From the IMG/VR virus record IMGVR_UViG_3300046170_000464, positions 1 to 64,000 of that record: DNA of 64,000 nt, one strand, 5' to 3'. The position numbers and the translations under genes are program-made. Position 1 is the first letter of the stretch. The number at the start of each line of letters is the position of its first letter. Of this stretch, positions 34,988 through 43,453 are shown piece after piece. This DNA comes from a virus. Under the pieces are notes generated by a model. It did no database searches. It was not told the DNA's origin and was given only the letters and a program-made list of their open reading frames with translations.

Positions 34988-35381
34988 TCTAAATAATATT
35001 TTAGGTTTTTTAAACACTGACGAAGTTAAAGGGGGGATCAGAGCTCTTTTTTCTTCCGGAGATGGCAATCCTTATCCTGGGTTCGATAACGAACTGACAG
35101 AAGAGACTGTTCAGCGTATTGGTGCTGAAACAGAACTTCGTCTAAATGATTTAAGGAATACCTTAAATGATATTGCTTATCTGACAGGTAAAAGCACACC
35201 TGAGTTTGTCTCCGAAACAGACGCTAGGTACGCAGGTTATTTAGAACCAGCATCACAGCGTGGTTATGACTATCTCTTTAACAGGCCAGCTCAATTTCAA
35301 GAAACAATCGCAGGAGATAGTGAAAAAGTCAGGGGCTCAATCGATGATTATTTAGAGTCTTACAGCAACCTTGAACCGTAA
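34971..35381 (+). CDS. helical protein, probable virion component
   Basis: About 136 residues from GTG 34971, the first start that avoids most of the overlap with the preceding gene. The charged helical sequence includes LTEETVQRIGAETELRLNDLRNTLNDIAYL. An open frame extends upstream, but its residues lie within the preceding gene. Not recognised. Confidence 0.5.
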   Translation: MVSQNNLNNILGFLNTDEVKGGIRALFSSGDGNPYPGFDNELTEETVQRIGAETELRLNDLRNTLNDIAYLTGKSTPEFVSETDARYAGYLEPASQRGYDYLFNRPAQFQETIAGDSEKVRGSIDDYLESYSNLEP

Positions 35382-35388
35382 GACGTTT

Positions 35389-35628
35389 ATGGATCAAGCT
35401 GAAAACCCAACTACAGTCTCTATCGACCCCTCGGTTTACGACAAGCAAATTAATAAGTATATGGACAAAGCAAATATGAGCAGAATGTATGATTATGGTG
35501 ATCCCCAGTCGCAAGAATTTATTCAAGGAGCTGGTGCTCCTGGGACTAAATATGATCGCCAACGCATGGCTGGTTTCTTTGCAAACGATCCTGGTGTACA
35601 ACAGTTAATGAGTTACTCATCTTATTAA
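35389..35628 (+). CDS. small hydrophilic protein
   Basis: About 79 residues from ATG 35389, 8 nt after the previous stop. Sequence is acidic, Met/Tyr-rich. The stop shares a base with the next ATG (TAATG). Unknown. Confidence 0.5.
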   Translation: MDQAENPTTVSIDPSVYDKQINKYMDKANMSRMYDYGDPQSQEFIQGAGAPGTKYDRQRMAGFFANDPGVQQLMSYSSY

Positions 35629-35939
35629 TGAGTCTCTTTAGATCTGATATAGAAAGAAAAGCCAACCGGTACACATACCGGAAAGATAGCCACGTAGATA
35701 AAAATCCTAGTTTTCGTTTAGCCGGTCGTATATTTCAAGAATCTGATGTTCGCACCGAAAAACGTAAAGAGGAAAGATCTTCTTTACAGCGTAGCCGTCC
35801 AGTAGGTTACGGTTTCGCTAATAAAGATGAGTACGGTCCTGACAATGACTGGGATTCAAAAGATTCACTTAGACGTATACACGACCGAGATCACTATATA
35901 GTCGGTGGAAATCTTGGACTCTCTGCTCCCAGTTACTAA
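35628..35939 (+). CDS. small basic protein
   Basis: A 103-residue basic protein rich in Arg/Asp/Ser (FRSDIERKANRYTYRKDSH). Its last 71 nt lie antisense to the convergent methyltransferase-like gene. Unknown. Confidence 0.5.
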   Translation: MSLFRSDIERKANRYTYRKDSHVDKNPSFRLAGRIFQESDVRTEKRKEERSSLQRSRPVGYGFANKDEYGPDNDWDSKDSLRRIHDRDHYIVGGNLGLSAPSY

Positions 35940-36447
35940 CTGACGGCATATAAAAAACAAAACCAAATACTTTGGAATTTAGTACTGGCTCAAATTCTTT
36001 TGTGTCTTTAAGTAAGCGAGGATGTTCTTTTAAAACGCACATAGGAAGATCTATATTTAATTTTTGAGTGACAATAAGTGCAACCTCAGTAGACGTGATA
36101 AACACTATACCTTCGTCAAACTCTTTCTTGATCCATTTTTTATAAGCAGTTTCAAGCCAAACTCGTTGATTTGATTTTTTAAAATACTTTGATTTTTCGA
36201 ATAATTTGCTTGATTTTGGTTGTTCGCTACCTAGAGCGATATCTCTAGGAGGATATAAATAAATATTTTTAGCTTTCCACTCTTGTTTTAGTCCGTTATC
36301 TTTCCAATCGAAGAAGCGTGTAGCTTGAACAACAACGTTGGCATCACTACTCGAAGCAGGATCTAAGAATATTTCACCACCTAAAAATGCTGTGGTCGTT
36401 GCGACTAAGTCAAGAGGTGAAACAAAGTCAAAGGAAGCAAGTACCAC
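35869..36447 (-). CDS. Dam-like methyltransferase-fold protein with altered catalytic motif
   Basis: A 192-residue protein that resembles phage N6-adenine methyltransferases: EIFLDPASSSDANVVVQATRFF, then GLKQEWKAKNIYLYPPRD, then EGIVFITSTEVALIV and FGFVFYMPS. The catalytic N-P-P-[YF] is replaced by Y-P-P-R, so methylation is doubtful. It may have become a binding-only or regulatory protein. It overlaps the 36447 gene by one base. Confidence 0.5.
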   Translation of the reverse strand: MVLASFDFVSPLDLVATTTAFLGGEIFLDPASSSDANVVVQATRFFDWKDNGLKQEWKAKNIYLYPPRDIALGSEQPKSSKLFEKSKYFKKSNQRVWLETAYKKWIKKEFDEGIVFITSTEVALIVTQKLNIDLPMCVLKEHPRLLKDTKEFEPVLNSKVFGFVFYMPSVSNWEQRVQDFHRLYSDLGRVYV

Positions 36448-36722
36448 TACTCACTTTCTTCAGTAGCCAACATTAATCTCATTTGACTAATCAAACCAGA
36501 GCATCCTGTACCATCCCAGATAACATCGTAGAAGAAATGACCTGCTCCTACCTTGTTTTTCTTGACAGTAATTGACTTTACTGTTCCAACTCCTCTGTCT
36601 TTGCTTGTTTTGACTTTTTTCTGAGCGTTCAAGCTTATAAAGAGTCTTCCCGCGTGATGGTGTTCTGTTACTCGATCTCCTTCTTTGAATTTGGGAACAG
36701 CAGGGGGTCTTTTTTGAACCAT
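36447..36722 (-). CDS. small basic protein with KOW/SH3-like module
   Basis: A 91-residue protein beginning VQKRPPAVPKFKEGDRVTEHHHAG, then VGTVKSITVKKNKVGAGHFFYDVIWDG, resembling an SH3/KOW-type barrel. It is in a five- to six-gene minus-strand operon. Probably binds nucleic acid or protein; not recognised. Confidence 0.55.
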   Translation of the reverse strand: MVQKRPPAVPKFKEGDRVTEHHHAGRLFISLNAQKKVKTSKDRGVGTVKSITVKKNKVGAGHFFYDVIWDGTGCSGLISQMRLMLATEESE

Positions 36723-36724
36723 AT

Positions 36725-37138
36725 TTAAAAGATCAATCCGTTAGTTGCTGAATCGATTTGTTCGTTTGCATGCTCTGGGTCAAGACGCATAAGCTCTAAT
36801 CGCTCTTCTTCGTAAAAGGCAACAAGAGCAAGATCACACTCATCTTCTTTTTCAACAAATTTTATAATTTTTTTGAACATGTCTTCCATGAAACTGTTCA
36901 TGGCTTCTTGAGCAATAGCTACATCCGTTTCTAGATCATTAATGGTCACGTACTTACTAGTGTTCGGATCACCAGGGTTAAAAACTAAAATTCCTTTTCC
37001 TCTGTACTTTCGATTTTCATGGTAAAGAGTGATCATGTCACTAATGATGCTTCTGAAAACCCCAGCACTGAGCTTTCGCTCAGCCTCAGATCCCTGAGAA
37101 ACCATTTGACGTAATCGATTTACAGCGTCATTAGTCAT
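36725..37138 (-). CDS. helical hypothetical protein
   Basis: About 137 residues from ATG 37138 (M-T-N-D-A-V-N-R-L-R-Q), chosen because the longer frame lies in the preceding gene. Sequence is helical, with acidic EKEDECDLALVAFYEEERLELMRL. It overlaps the next upstream gene by 8 nt. Unknown. Confidence 0.5.
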   Translation of the reverse strand: MTNDAVNRLRQMVSQGSEAERKLSAGVFRSIISDMITLYHENRKYRGKGILVFNPGDPNTSKYVTINDLETDVAIAQEAMNSFMEDMFKKIIKFVEKEDECDLALVAFYEEERLELMRLDPEHANEQIDSATNGLIF

Positions 37139-37484
37139 ATTTGAAATTGCTCCAAGCGGCCTGCAGGATTTCATAAGGATCATACAGAAATTTAGAGCTG
37201 TTTTTTTCTAGTGGATCAAGCTTGCAGAAATGTTTACCTTCTACTAAACCAGAAGACCCACCTGAAGAAATTCCTTGAAAAATTAGTTTGTCGATAGCTA
37301 CTGTGGGCACACCCATTCTCTGAGCGATAGTTTTTCGATTTACAAAAGCAGATGTTCTGCGTGTTTTTGTATTAGCAATCATCTGAAGAGAAACATCGAT
37401 GCTGCTGAGTAAATCTGAAATTGATTTAATTTCTTTTTTTAAAGATTCCATAATCATGGCAATAGGAAGGATCCTCTCGACCAC
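37131..37484 (-). CDS. putative DNA-binding protein (MerR/AlpA-like segment)
   Basis: A protein of up to 117 residues; an internal ATG at 37457 may be the true start. After an N-terminal helix it has VNRKTIAQRMGVPTVAIDKLIFQG followed by LVEGKHF, which looks like a helix-turn-helix with a recognition helix. The start overlaps the palindrome at 37483-37496. Probably regulatory. Confidence 0.5.
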   Translation of the reverse strand: MVERILPIAMIMESLKKEIKSISDLLSSIDVSLQMIANTKTRRTSAFVNRKTIAQRMGVPTVAIDKLIFQGISSGGSSGLVEGKHFCKLDPLEKNSSKFLYDPYEILQAAWSNFKYD

Positions 37485-37496
37485 CTGACGTCAGGT
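37483..37496. promoter_or_regulatory. 14-bp palindrome, candidate operator
   Basis: ACCTGACGTCAGGT is a perfect palindrome sitting at the start of the gene at 37484 and in the leader of the minus operon. It could be an operator for one of the several DNA-binding proteins nearby. Confidence 0.45.
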
Positions 37497-37587
37497 AATC
37501 AGAGCGACTTACGTGAGGGCGGAAAACGGTAAAACGCTACCTCAACCTTCCATGGACACAGTGCCGTTTCTTACGCTGTGACCAGGG

Positions 37588-38076
37588 TCAGTCTAGTAGT
37601 GCTTGTACCTCTTTATGGAAGGTCGGAGCGTCCTCAATGAGTAACTGGATAAGCTTATCTAGCCTTCCAGAGACGTCAAGGCTTTTTGTGCTGTTCAGAA
37701 TCATCCAATATTTGTGTGCGTTCAGTAAGTAGTATTGTGACTGTTTAGCTTTTAAAGCTTGACATCGCCATTTTTCAAAATCGAAAGTCGACTTATACCT
37801 GCTGCTACCCATCGCACACTCAGACTGCCGGATATCAATCTGTAAATCGATATCAACGATGGTGTACTCAATCGATGAAATTTTTGCTGTGCAGTCTTGA
37901 ATAGAAATTGGAGGTTCGTTATCGCTGTATATCCAAGGCGGAAGATTTGGAATGATATATTCCTCAGCCCAAAGATTAGGTTTAAGCTGCTTGGTTTCCC
38001 CAGTAGAAGGACTCGAGAATGTCTTCGATGTACTGGTTGAAATCGCCATTAGTGCAATAGAGAGTGTGGTGTTCAA
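37588..38076 (-). CDS. hypothetical protein
   Basis: A protein of up to 162 residues; the start could be the ATG at 38049, which reduces overlap with the HTH gene. Sequence is mixed, with Trp/Tyr-rich (EEYIIPNLPPWIYSDNEPP) and helical (CQALKAKQSQYYLLNAHKYW) segments. Unknown. Confidence 0.5.
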   Translation of the reverse strand: MNTTLSIALMAISTSTSKTFSSPSTGETKQLKPNLWAEEYIIPNLPPWIYSDNEPPISIQDCTAKISSIEYTIVDIDLQIDIRQSECAMGSSRYKSTFDFEKWRCQALKAKQSQYYLLNAHKYWMILNSTKSLDVSGRLDKLIQLLIEDAPTFHKEVQALLD

Positions 38077-38434
38077 ATCGGGTACGGATGACTAAGTCAA
38101 GCTTGCGAAGTTTTTTTAGCTGCTCCCTAGTAGTTGCCTGAGACTGACCCAAAGCCTCAGATAATTCGTTTACGTCTACCGGTTGAAGAGACTGTAACTC
38201 AAAAACTAAAAAGCGCAGCTTTTGTATTTGGTTATATCTTTTTTTATTCTTTGAATCGATCTCTCTGACAGCTCTATAGAGAGCTTCTCTTGCAGCAATT
38301 GCTTGATTGTCCCTGTAGACACCTTTTTTAGGACCAGAACCTCTAGAAATTTCTTGGCTTGATCGGTTAGAGGAGTTCTCGGAGATGAAGTCAGACATAG
38401 ATGGTAAGGATTGATACACTTTGAATTTGAGCAA
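37982..38434 (-). CDS. winged-helix DNA-binding protein
   Basis: A protein of up to 150 residues. Residues about 70-125 form a winged helix-turn-helix: LRFLVFELQSLQPVDVNELSEALGQSQATTREQLKKLRKLDLVIRTRF, as in MarR/ArsR-type regulators. The first 76 residues lie in a 229-nt same-strand overlap with the preceding endonuclease-like gene. A later in-frame start, if used, would shorten it. Confidence 0.6.
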   Translation of the reverse strand: MLKFKVYQSLPSMSDFISENSSNRSSQEISRGSGPKKGVYRDNQAIAAREALYRAVREIDSKNKKRYNQIQKLRFLVFELQSLQPVDVNELSEALGQSQATTREQLKKLRKLDLVIRTRFEHHTLYCTNGDFNQYIEDILESFYWGNQAA

Positions 38435-38892
38435 CTGGAGCGCACAGAGTGCTCCTTTTGCACTGGTTTATTCCAGAATTGCGTAAAGATACTTCTACGC
38501 GTCGTAGTGTAGAAAGAATCGTCAGGTCCTCGAAGCTTCCCTCCGTCGCCGGGAAACTCTAAGCATCGCTCTGGGTCTATGCATGCTCGGTTTTGGTTGA
38601 ACCAAGCCCAAAATCGATCGTGCTGAGTCTTAGCACTAAGGATTTCGGATCTACATGCCTCACAAGCGTGTACTCCGTCAAAAGGAAGCTCAACTCTTTC
38701 ATGAGTCGCAAGGGTCAATCGAAAGGGCTCTGACCTGCCGCACCTACACCTCCAGGTAACACACCCAGAAAAGTAAAGGACATCCCAGTGTCCACGGCTT
38801 TTTACCAGTAACGGAGTCTCTGTGGGCTCAGGAGGTTCGAAAGGCTCCAAAAGCCCGAACAGCGCAGCTGCTCGAACGTTTCTTGTGTTCAT
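38206..38892 (-). CDS. HNH/homing-endonuclease-like zinc protein with C-terminal HTH
   Basis: About 228 residues from ATG 38892; the frame also extends to a TTG at 38934. It has a zinc-ribbon segment CVTWRCRCGRSEPF...HACEACRSEIL, then CSNSKCINPYHLCL, the C-x4-C-x-N-P-x-H-L loop of HNH and His-Me homing endonuclease zinc fingers, and a C-terminal helix-turn-helix (ELSERSIQRIKKDI). It may cut DNA or, if inactive, regulate. It overlaps the winged-helix gene by 229 nt. Confidence 0.55.
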   Translation of the reverse strand: MNTRNVRAAALFGLLEPFEPPEPTETPLLVKSRGHWDVLYFSGCVTWRCRCGRSEPFRLTLATHERVELPFDGVHACEACRSEILSAKTQHDRFWAWFNQNRACIDPERCLEFPGDGGKLRGPDDSFYTTTRRSIFTQFWNKPVQKEHSVRSSCSNSKCINPYHLCLTSSPRTPLTDQAKKFLEVLVLKKVSTGTIKQLLQEKLSIELSERSIQRIKKDITKYKSCAF

Positions 38893-38934
38893 AGGCGTGT
38901 TGTTGTTTTTATAAACCGAGTGTAGCGCACACAA

Positions 38935-39240
38935 GTCATGGTTTGTGCAGTATCAACAGATTTTCTAAGTAATCTAACTTTCTTCTTGAGAGTCAGTTTC
39001 TGAAGAAAACGGCGGTTTTTTACAGACGTGTATCTAGTTTTGCCCCAGCGAAAATCAGTCCAAATACCCCTTGTAACCCTATTTTATTTATCTATACGTT
39101 TATATAAATAACTAATTAGACGACAATTACTGAAAATAAAAGCTCTAATAAGGTTTCATTTTGCAAGCACTGTTTCAGACCTCCTGTGGGCAGCAGAACA
39201 AGTTACAATCGTATACAATGTTAAAAAGAACTTGGTAATT
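38935..39240. other. AT-rich divergent intergenic region
   Basis: No gene longer than a few codons is convincing. It contains a TATAAATA octamer at 39113-39120, identical to one before the gene at 50494. It separates the minus regulatory operon from the plus tail-fibre operon, so it probably carries promoters for both directions. Confidence 0.5.
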
Positions 39241-39402
39241 ATGAAACTCACTCCTGCTCCTGATGCTCCGCCTAGCTCTTGGGAATCACTTCGAAGACAA
39301 GCTGATCTCTTAGGTATACCAGCTTGGAAGCTCGCAGAAGATGCTGCTCGTCATACAGATTCTGAAAAACTAACTTTTTTAGACAGAGTAAATAAACAGT
39401 AG
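39241..39402 (+). CDS. small protein (53 aa) preceding the fibre operon
   Basis: ATG 39241 to TAG 39402. Pro-rich N-terminus (KLTPAPDAPPSSW), then a helical segment (LRRQADLLGIPAWKLAEDAARHTD). It reads like a small helix-turn-helix or adaptor, too short to name. Confidence 0.5.
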   Translation: MKLTPAPDAPPSSWESLRRQADLLGIPAWKLAEDAARHTDSEKLTFLDRVNKQ

Positions 39403-39457
39403 AATTTAATTTCTACAAATACTCAGATAGACTGTTATAAGGAGGTGGACTATTTAA

Positions 39458-40808
39458 ATGCCTGAACGTAATAGCCCTGCGTGTCCACTTCACGGCGTTT
39501 TACCCAGGGCACGTGCACCGCACAACTTCTTCGGAATTGTGTCGGTAGTCGATAACCTCATCGAAACCATCAGCGGCGTGGGAACTACTAGCTACACCAG
39601 ATGTCCTTATGGATACCCACCTAACTTCGAAGGTGTAGTAAGGGCACTCGAAGATTTAAACTCCACTGCTAGTGGTATCGAAGCTACTGGAGGATTACTA
39701 GTCCCTGGTTCTGGGATCAGTATTACGACGAGTGGTTTATACAGCATCATTGCAAGTCTCATTACCCAGTCTTTTCCGGGGTCTGGTGTACTTGGTGTTC
39801 CTAGTGGACAAGGAACTCTCTTTGACGTAAATATTCAAGGATTAGGAAATAACGATGTTGAGTACGACGGAAAACTAATTCAAGTTTCTGGCACTAACGA
39901 AGGTGCTGTTGCTGTTGTTAGTGGACTTGTAGGTGGTGACGGAATTACTGTTACGGCTAGTGGTTCAACTGCTGTTGTCAGCACTGACCTTATTGGTCAA
40001 GGATCAGTCGATTTCTCCTACAACGGTGCTCGGGTTGGAGTAATTTCTGGAACTTCTCAACAACTTCTTGTTGCTGGATCTGGAACAAGTGTCAGCCAGA
40101 GTGGAGACTTCCAGGTTGTTGATATCGGAATTATTGGGGACACCGGTATTGGTGCTAGTTACTCCGGATCGTTTGTCTCTCTCGAAAGTCTGTTAGTTGC
40201 TGGTTCTGGTTCTGCTGTAAGAACAAGCGGCGATTATCAACAGATCGACGTTGGATCTCTACCAGGAACCAACGTAACAATCGGTTACTCGGGATCCTTT
40301 ATTAAGTACAACAGCACTGCTGAAGCAGGTGCCGCTGTGGTTACGATTTCGGGTGACCCTGGAAGTAACTTCGTCGGCGGTTCTCTTTGGTTCGACACTA
40401 ACGAAGGTCGCCTCTTCGTTTATGCGTCTGGAAATAACGTTACCAAACCTGATTGGTATATCGCTAACGCTGAAGCTCTAGCAATTAAGAGCGAAGTTCC
40501 TCCTTCTGGCACAGGCGGACTCAACTCTCCTCCAAGAGATGGAACCATTTGGTTCAACAACCTCATGGGTTCGCTGTTCGTTTACGACGCTGCTACAAGC
40601 GGTTGGTACGAATCCGCTCCTTCTCGTACTCCTTCTTACGGAGATGTACCTCCTGTCAATGCAGTAACAGGCGCTCAGTGGACCTGATTCTCGTAACAAT
40701 GTCATTCACGTTTGGGATGGCTCTGCTTGGGATAACGTCATTGCGAGCGGCAATTCTCCAGGTATGTCTCAAGGTGACGTTATTGGTCTAATCATGGGTC
40801 TGAGCTAA
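39458..40808 (+). CDS. tail fibre protein interrupted by a +1 frame change
   Basis: The first frame (ATG 39458 after a perfect AAGGAGGTGG site) encodes 409 residues of Gly/Ser/Val-rich beta repeats (SGxxVxVxGSGxxV type) and stops at TGA 40685. Skipping one base at ACC T GAT rejoins the frame and gives 40 more residues ending MSQGDVIGLIMGLS. The join is supported by alignment: WFDTNEGRLFVY, WFNNLMGSLFVY and, across the join, WTDSRNNVIHVW are successive copies of the same repeat. The full product is about 449 residues. Confidence 0.75.
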
Positions 40809-40832
40809 TATTCTCAGATAATTCCTCTAAAG

Positions 40833-40952
40833 ATGACAAAACCTAGGACTGAAAATCAAATCGAAGCAAAACCAAAACGTACTAAACAGGGCAATGGGCG
40901 TCACTCGAAACCTTCGCACGGGCGTAAGCCCTATAAAGGTCAAGGCAAGTAA
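40833..40952 (+). CDS. small Lys/Arg-rich protein (39 aa)
   Basis: ATG 40833 to TAA 40952. Almost entirely basic (KPKRTKQGNGRHSKPSHGRKPYKGQGK). It is wedged between fibre genes. A DNA-condensing or fibre-assembly role is conceivable; unknown. Confidence 0.45.
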   Translation: MTKPRTENQIEAKPKRTKQGNGRHSKPSHGRKPYKGQGK

Positions 40953-40977
40953 ACTTATATAAGAATCTGGTAGAAAC

Positions 40978-41373
40978 GTGCTCTTATCTTTTCGTGCTGG
41001 TGAAAACATCGCTCTAGGTGATGCAGTAGCTGTAGATATGAGCACTTCTGGCTATATCCGTACAGCTAGATCCTCTGGAGACCTCGATGAAGCAAACACG
41101 ATTGGTGTTTCTGTCGACGATGTGAGTACTGGGACACTTTGCCGTGTGGTTACCGACGCACAAGCAGTTGTTTATTCGGGTTTGATTCCTGGTACTAGAT
41201 ATTTTGTGAGTGCAAGCGGGGGAAAAGTCGTTGATTACCCAACCTATGTAGCTGGTTTCGATCAGTTGGGAGCTTCTGGAGCTTATTTAGTAGAACTAGG
41301 AACAGCAATTAGTACTGGTTCACTTAGAATTTGTCCTCAACAACCTCGATACGTTGTTAGTGGATACCTTTGA
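40978..41373 (+). CDS. tail fibre-region beta protein
   Basis: A 131-residue protein (GTG start). Beta-rich, with VSVDDVSTGTLCRVVTDAQAVVYSGLIPGTRYFVSASGG, a pattern found as repeated modules in phage fibre proteins. The following gene contains a similar module (TADTALIPGEYYYLSKFEG), suggesting duplication. Confidence 0.6.
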   Translation: MLLSFRAGENIALGDAVAVDMSTSGYIRTARSSGDLDEANTIGVSVDDVSTGTLCRVVTDAQAVVYSGLIPGTRYFVSASGGKVVDYPTYVAGFDQLGASGAYLVELGTAISTGSLRICPQQPRYVVSGYL

Positions 41374-41412
41374 AAAAGTGTAGAATAAAGCGTAAGTATC
41401 TGGTTGTGATCG

Positions 41413-41928
41413 GTGCCGAACAGATCGATATTCAACCGCAATTACACAAGTTATCAAGCTGACGGTACAACTGTATACCTAGCTAATGGTCAGGGAGTTG
41501 TCACAAACCCTGCTCCTGAGGCTACTTTGACAGCTGGCGCTAACTTAATTGCGGGAGATATGGTTTCCGCTAGTGGTGCTTTTGCAGTACCTGCTATCGC
41601 TCTTAGTGGTGTAAACGCTTATCAGTTTTCTCCAATTGGTTTTGCCGGAGAAGCGGCAACCCAAGGTTCAGACGTTGTGGTAAATCTAGATGGAGTGATT
41701 GGCTTAACTTCAGCAAATATCACTGCAGACACAGCTCTTATTCCCGGAGAATATTATTATTTATCTAAATTTGAAGGAGAAGTTGTAAGGTTCACCACAA
41801 CTTCGGGGACTGTCACAGGTTCCGGATCTAATGCATATCAAGCTGCGACAAGTGTTGGGCTAGCTATTACATCTACACAACTAAGTGTGGAAATTTCTCC
41901 ACCAGTTCTTCTTTATACTGGAGGGTAA
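41413..41928 (+). CDS. tail fibre-region beta protein, partial paralogue of the previous gene
   Basis: A 171-residue protein (GTG start). It has the same LTAGANLIAGDMVSASG and TADTALIPGEYYYLSKFEG units as the preceding gene, with an added N-terminal segment. Beta-rich, structural. Confidence 0.6.
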   Translation: MPNRSIFNRNYTSYQADGTTVYLANGQGVVTNPAPEATLTAGANLIAGDMVSASGAFAVPAIALSGVNAYQFSPIGFAGEAATQGSDVVVNLDGVIGLTSANITADTALIPGEYYYLSKFEGEVVRFTTTSGTVTGSGSNAYQAATSVGLAITSTQLSVEISPPVLLYTGG

Positions 41929-41939
41929 AGAGTTAAATC

Positions 41940-43452
41940 ATGGTAGTCCGCAGGCCGGTAGTTTTAGTTAGCGGTGCTCTCGCCGAGCTACCTTTTGGTG
42001 ACAGTATTATCACCTCTGCTTCTGGCGGTCTTCTTACCGCAGGCAGTGGTTTAGTAGGTGGCGGTAATACAGATTCCACTATTCGTTTAGATGTAGCTTT
42101 TACAGCTCAACCAAGTGGTCTTATTTATGTAGGAAACGAGATTTCCGTCGATGGTGTTGCGCTTAAACGTTCTACAGACGCATTGGCCTCAGGCAATGCT
42201 GCCTTTATTAGATTCTACGAATGCATTAGCCTCCGGAAATGCAGCTTTATCTAATGCAGCCGTAGCTTTATCTTCTGGTAATGCTGGTCTAACAGAGGCT
42301 GCTATTGCGATTGCCTCTGGAAATGCAGCTTTAGAAGTTGCTGAGACAGCACTAAGTTCTGGTAATTCTTCTCTTCAGCTTGGCGAATACGCACTTGCTT
42401 CAGGAAATGCTGCCTTAGCAGACGCTGCTACTTCTCTTGCTTCTGGTAACGCGGCACTGCTTTTATCTGAAGAAGCACTTGCTTCAGGTAATGCAGCATT
42501 AATCACCAACGTTCGTGCGCTTGCCTCGGGTAACGCAGCTCTGGAAGACGCTAATACAGCGTTGGCCTCTGGAAACGCAGGTCTTGCAGATGCTGTGGTA
42601 GCCGTTGTTTCTGGCAACGCATCTTTAACAGTTTCTGTCTCAGCTTTAGCTTCTGGTAATGCCGCATTAATAGATTCTGAGCAAGCTTTATCTTCTGGTA
42701 TTGCTGCCGTTTCTCTAGCAAACTCAGCTCTTGCCTCTGGTAATGCGGGCTTAGCTGATTCTGCTGTTGCTCTTGCTTCAGGAAATGCTGCCCTCGTCGA
42801 CTCCGCTGTCGCTCTTGCTTCAGGCAATGCAGCAGTCGTTCTTTCAAACACAGCTTTAGCTTCTGGTCAGGCTTCTCTAAACCTGGCAAACGTCGCACTT
42901 GCGTCGGGTAATGCCGGTTTAGCTGTAGCTGAATCTGCTGCTGTATCTGGCAACGCGGCGATCAGTGTTTCTTTAAACGCACTTGCCTCTGGTAATGCTG
43001 GTCTGGCTGTAGCAGTACAAGCACAAGCTTCAGGTAACGCTGCTCTAGAAGATTTAGCAGGAGCTGCTGCTTCCGGTAATGCAGGTATCGCTCTTGCACT
43101 TGCAGCCCAAGCTTCCGGCAATGCAGCCATTTCAGACGGGATCGTTGCTTTAGCTTCCGGTAACGCTGGATTAGTTCTTGCTGCTGCCGCTGCTGCATCT
43201 GGTAACGCCGCAATCAGCGATTCAGCTATTGCTCAAGCTTCTGGCAACGCTGCCCTTGTGGTAGCTAATACTTCTCTAGCTTCAGGTAACGCAGCATTAT
43301 CAGTTTCTAGTACTGCACTAGCTTCTGGTAATGCTGGTTTGGTCATCGTGCCTGTAGCGCAAGCTTCTGGCAATGCCGCTCTCGCAGCTTATGCGGCGAA
43401 CCCAGGCTTAAGTCAGGGCGCTGCAATCGGCTTAATTATCGCGCTTTCGTAA
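41940..43452 (+). CDS. long repeat tail fibre protein with one +1 frame change
   Basis: ATG 41940 opens a beta-rich N-terminal part (to about residue 75) and then an array of 14-residue repeats (consensus ALASGNAALxxxxx). The frame breaks at GCC T TTA TTA GAT (about T42204); skipping one base keeps the 14-residue register exactly (ALASGNAALLDSTN) and about 28 more repeats follow, ending LSQGAAIGLIIALS. The full product is about 503 residues. The repeats are Ala/Ser/Gly/Asn-rich and could form a trimeric coiled-coil or solenoid shaft. Confidence 0.75.
42178..43400 (+). repeat. about 29 tandem 42-nt (14-codon) repeats
   Basis: The core SGNA (TCTGGTAAYGCN-like) recurs every 42 nt from about 42190 to 43380. 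Third positions and the last five codons of each unit vary, so this is protein-level repetition, not recent tandem duplication. Confidence 0.9.
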
Positions 43453-43453
43453 A

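Noticed and set aside
42375-43213. Several long minus-strand frames rich in Pro-Glu-Ala or Gln-Arg
   Set aside because: They are mirror products of the 42-nt fibre repeats, which leave the other frames open by periodicity.
42178-43400. Possible CRISPR array
   Set aside because: The 42-nt periodicity has no constant repeat and unique spacers; it encodes a continuous protein repeat.
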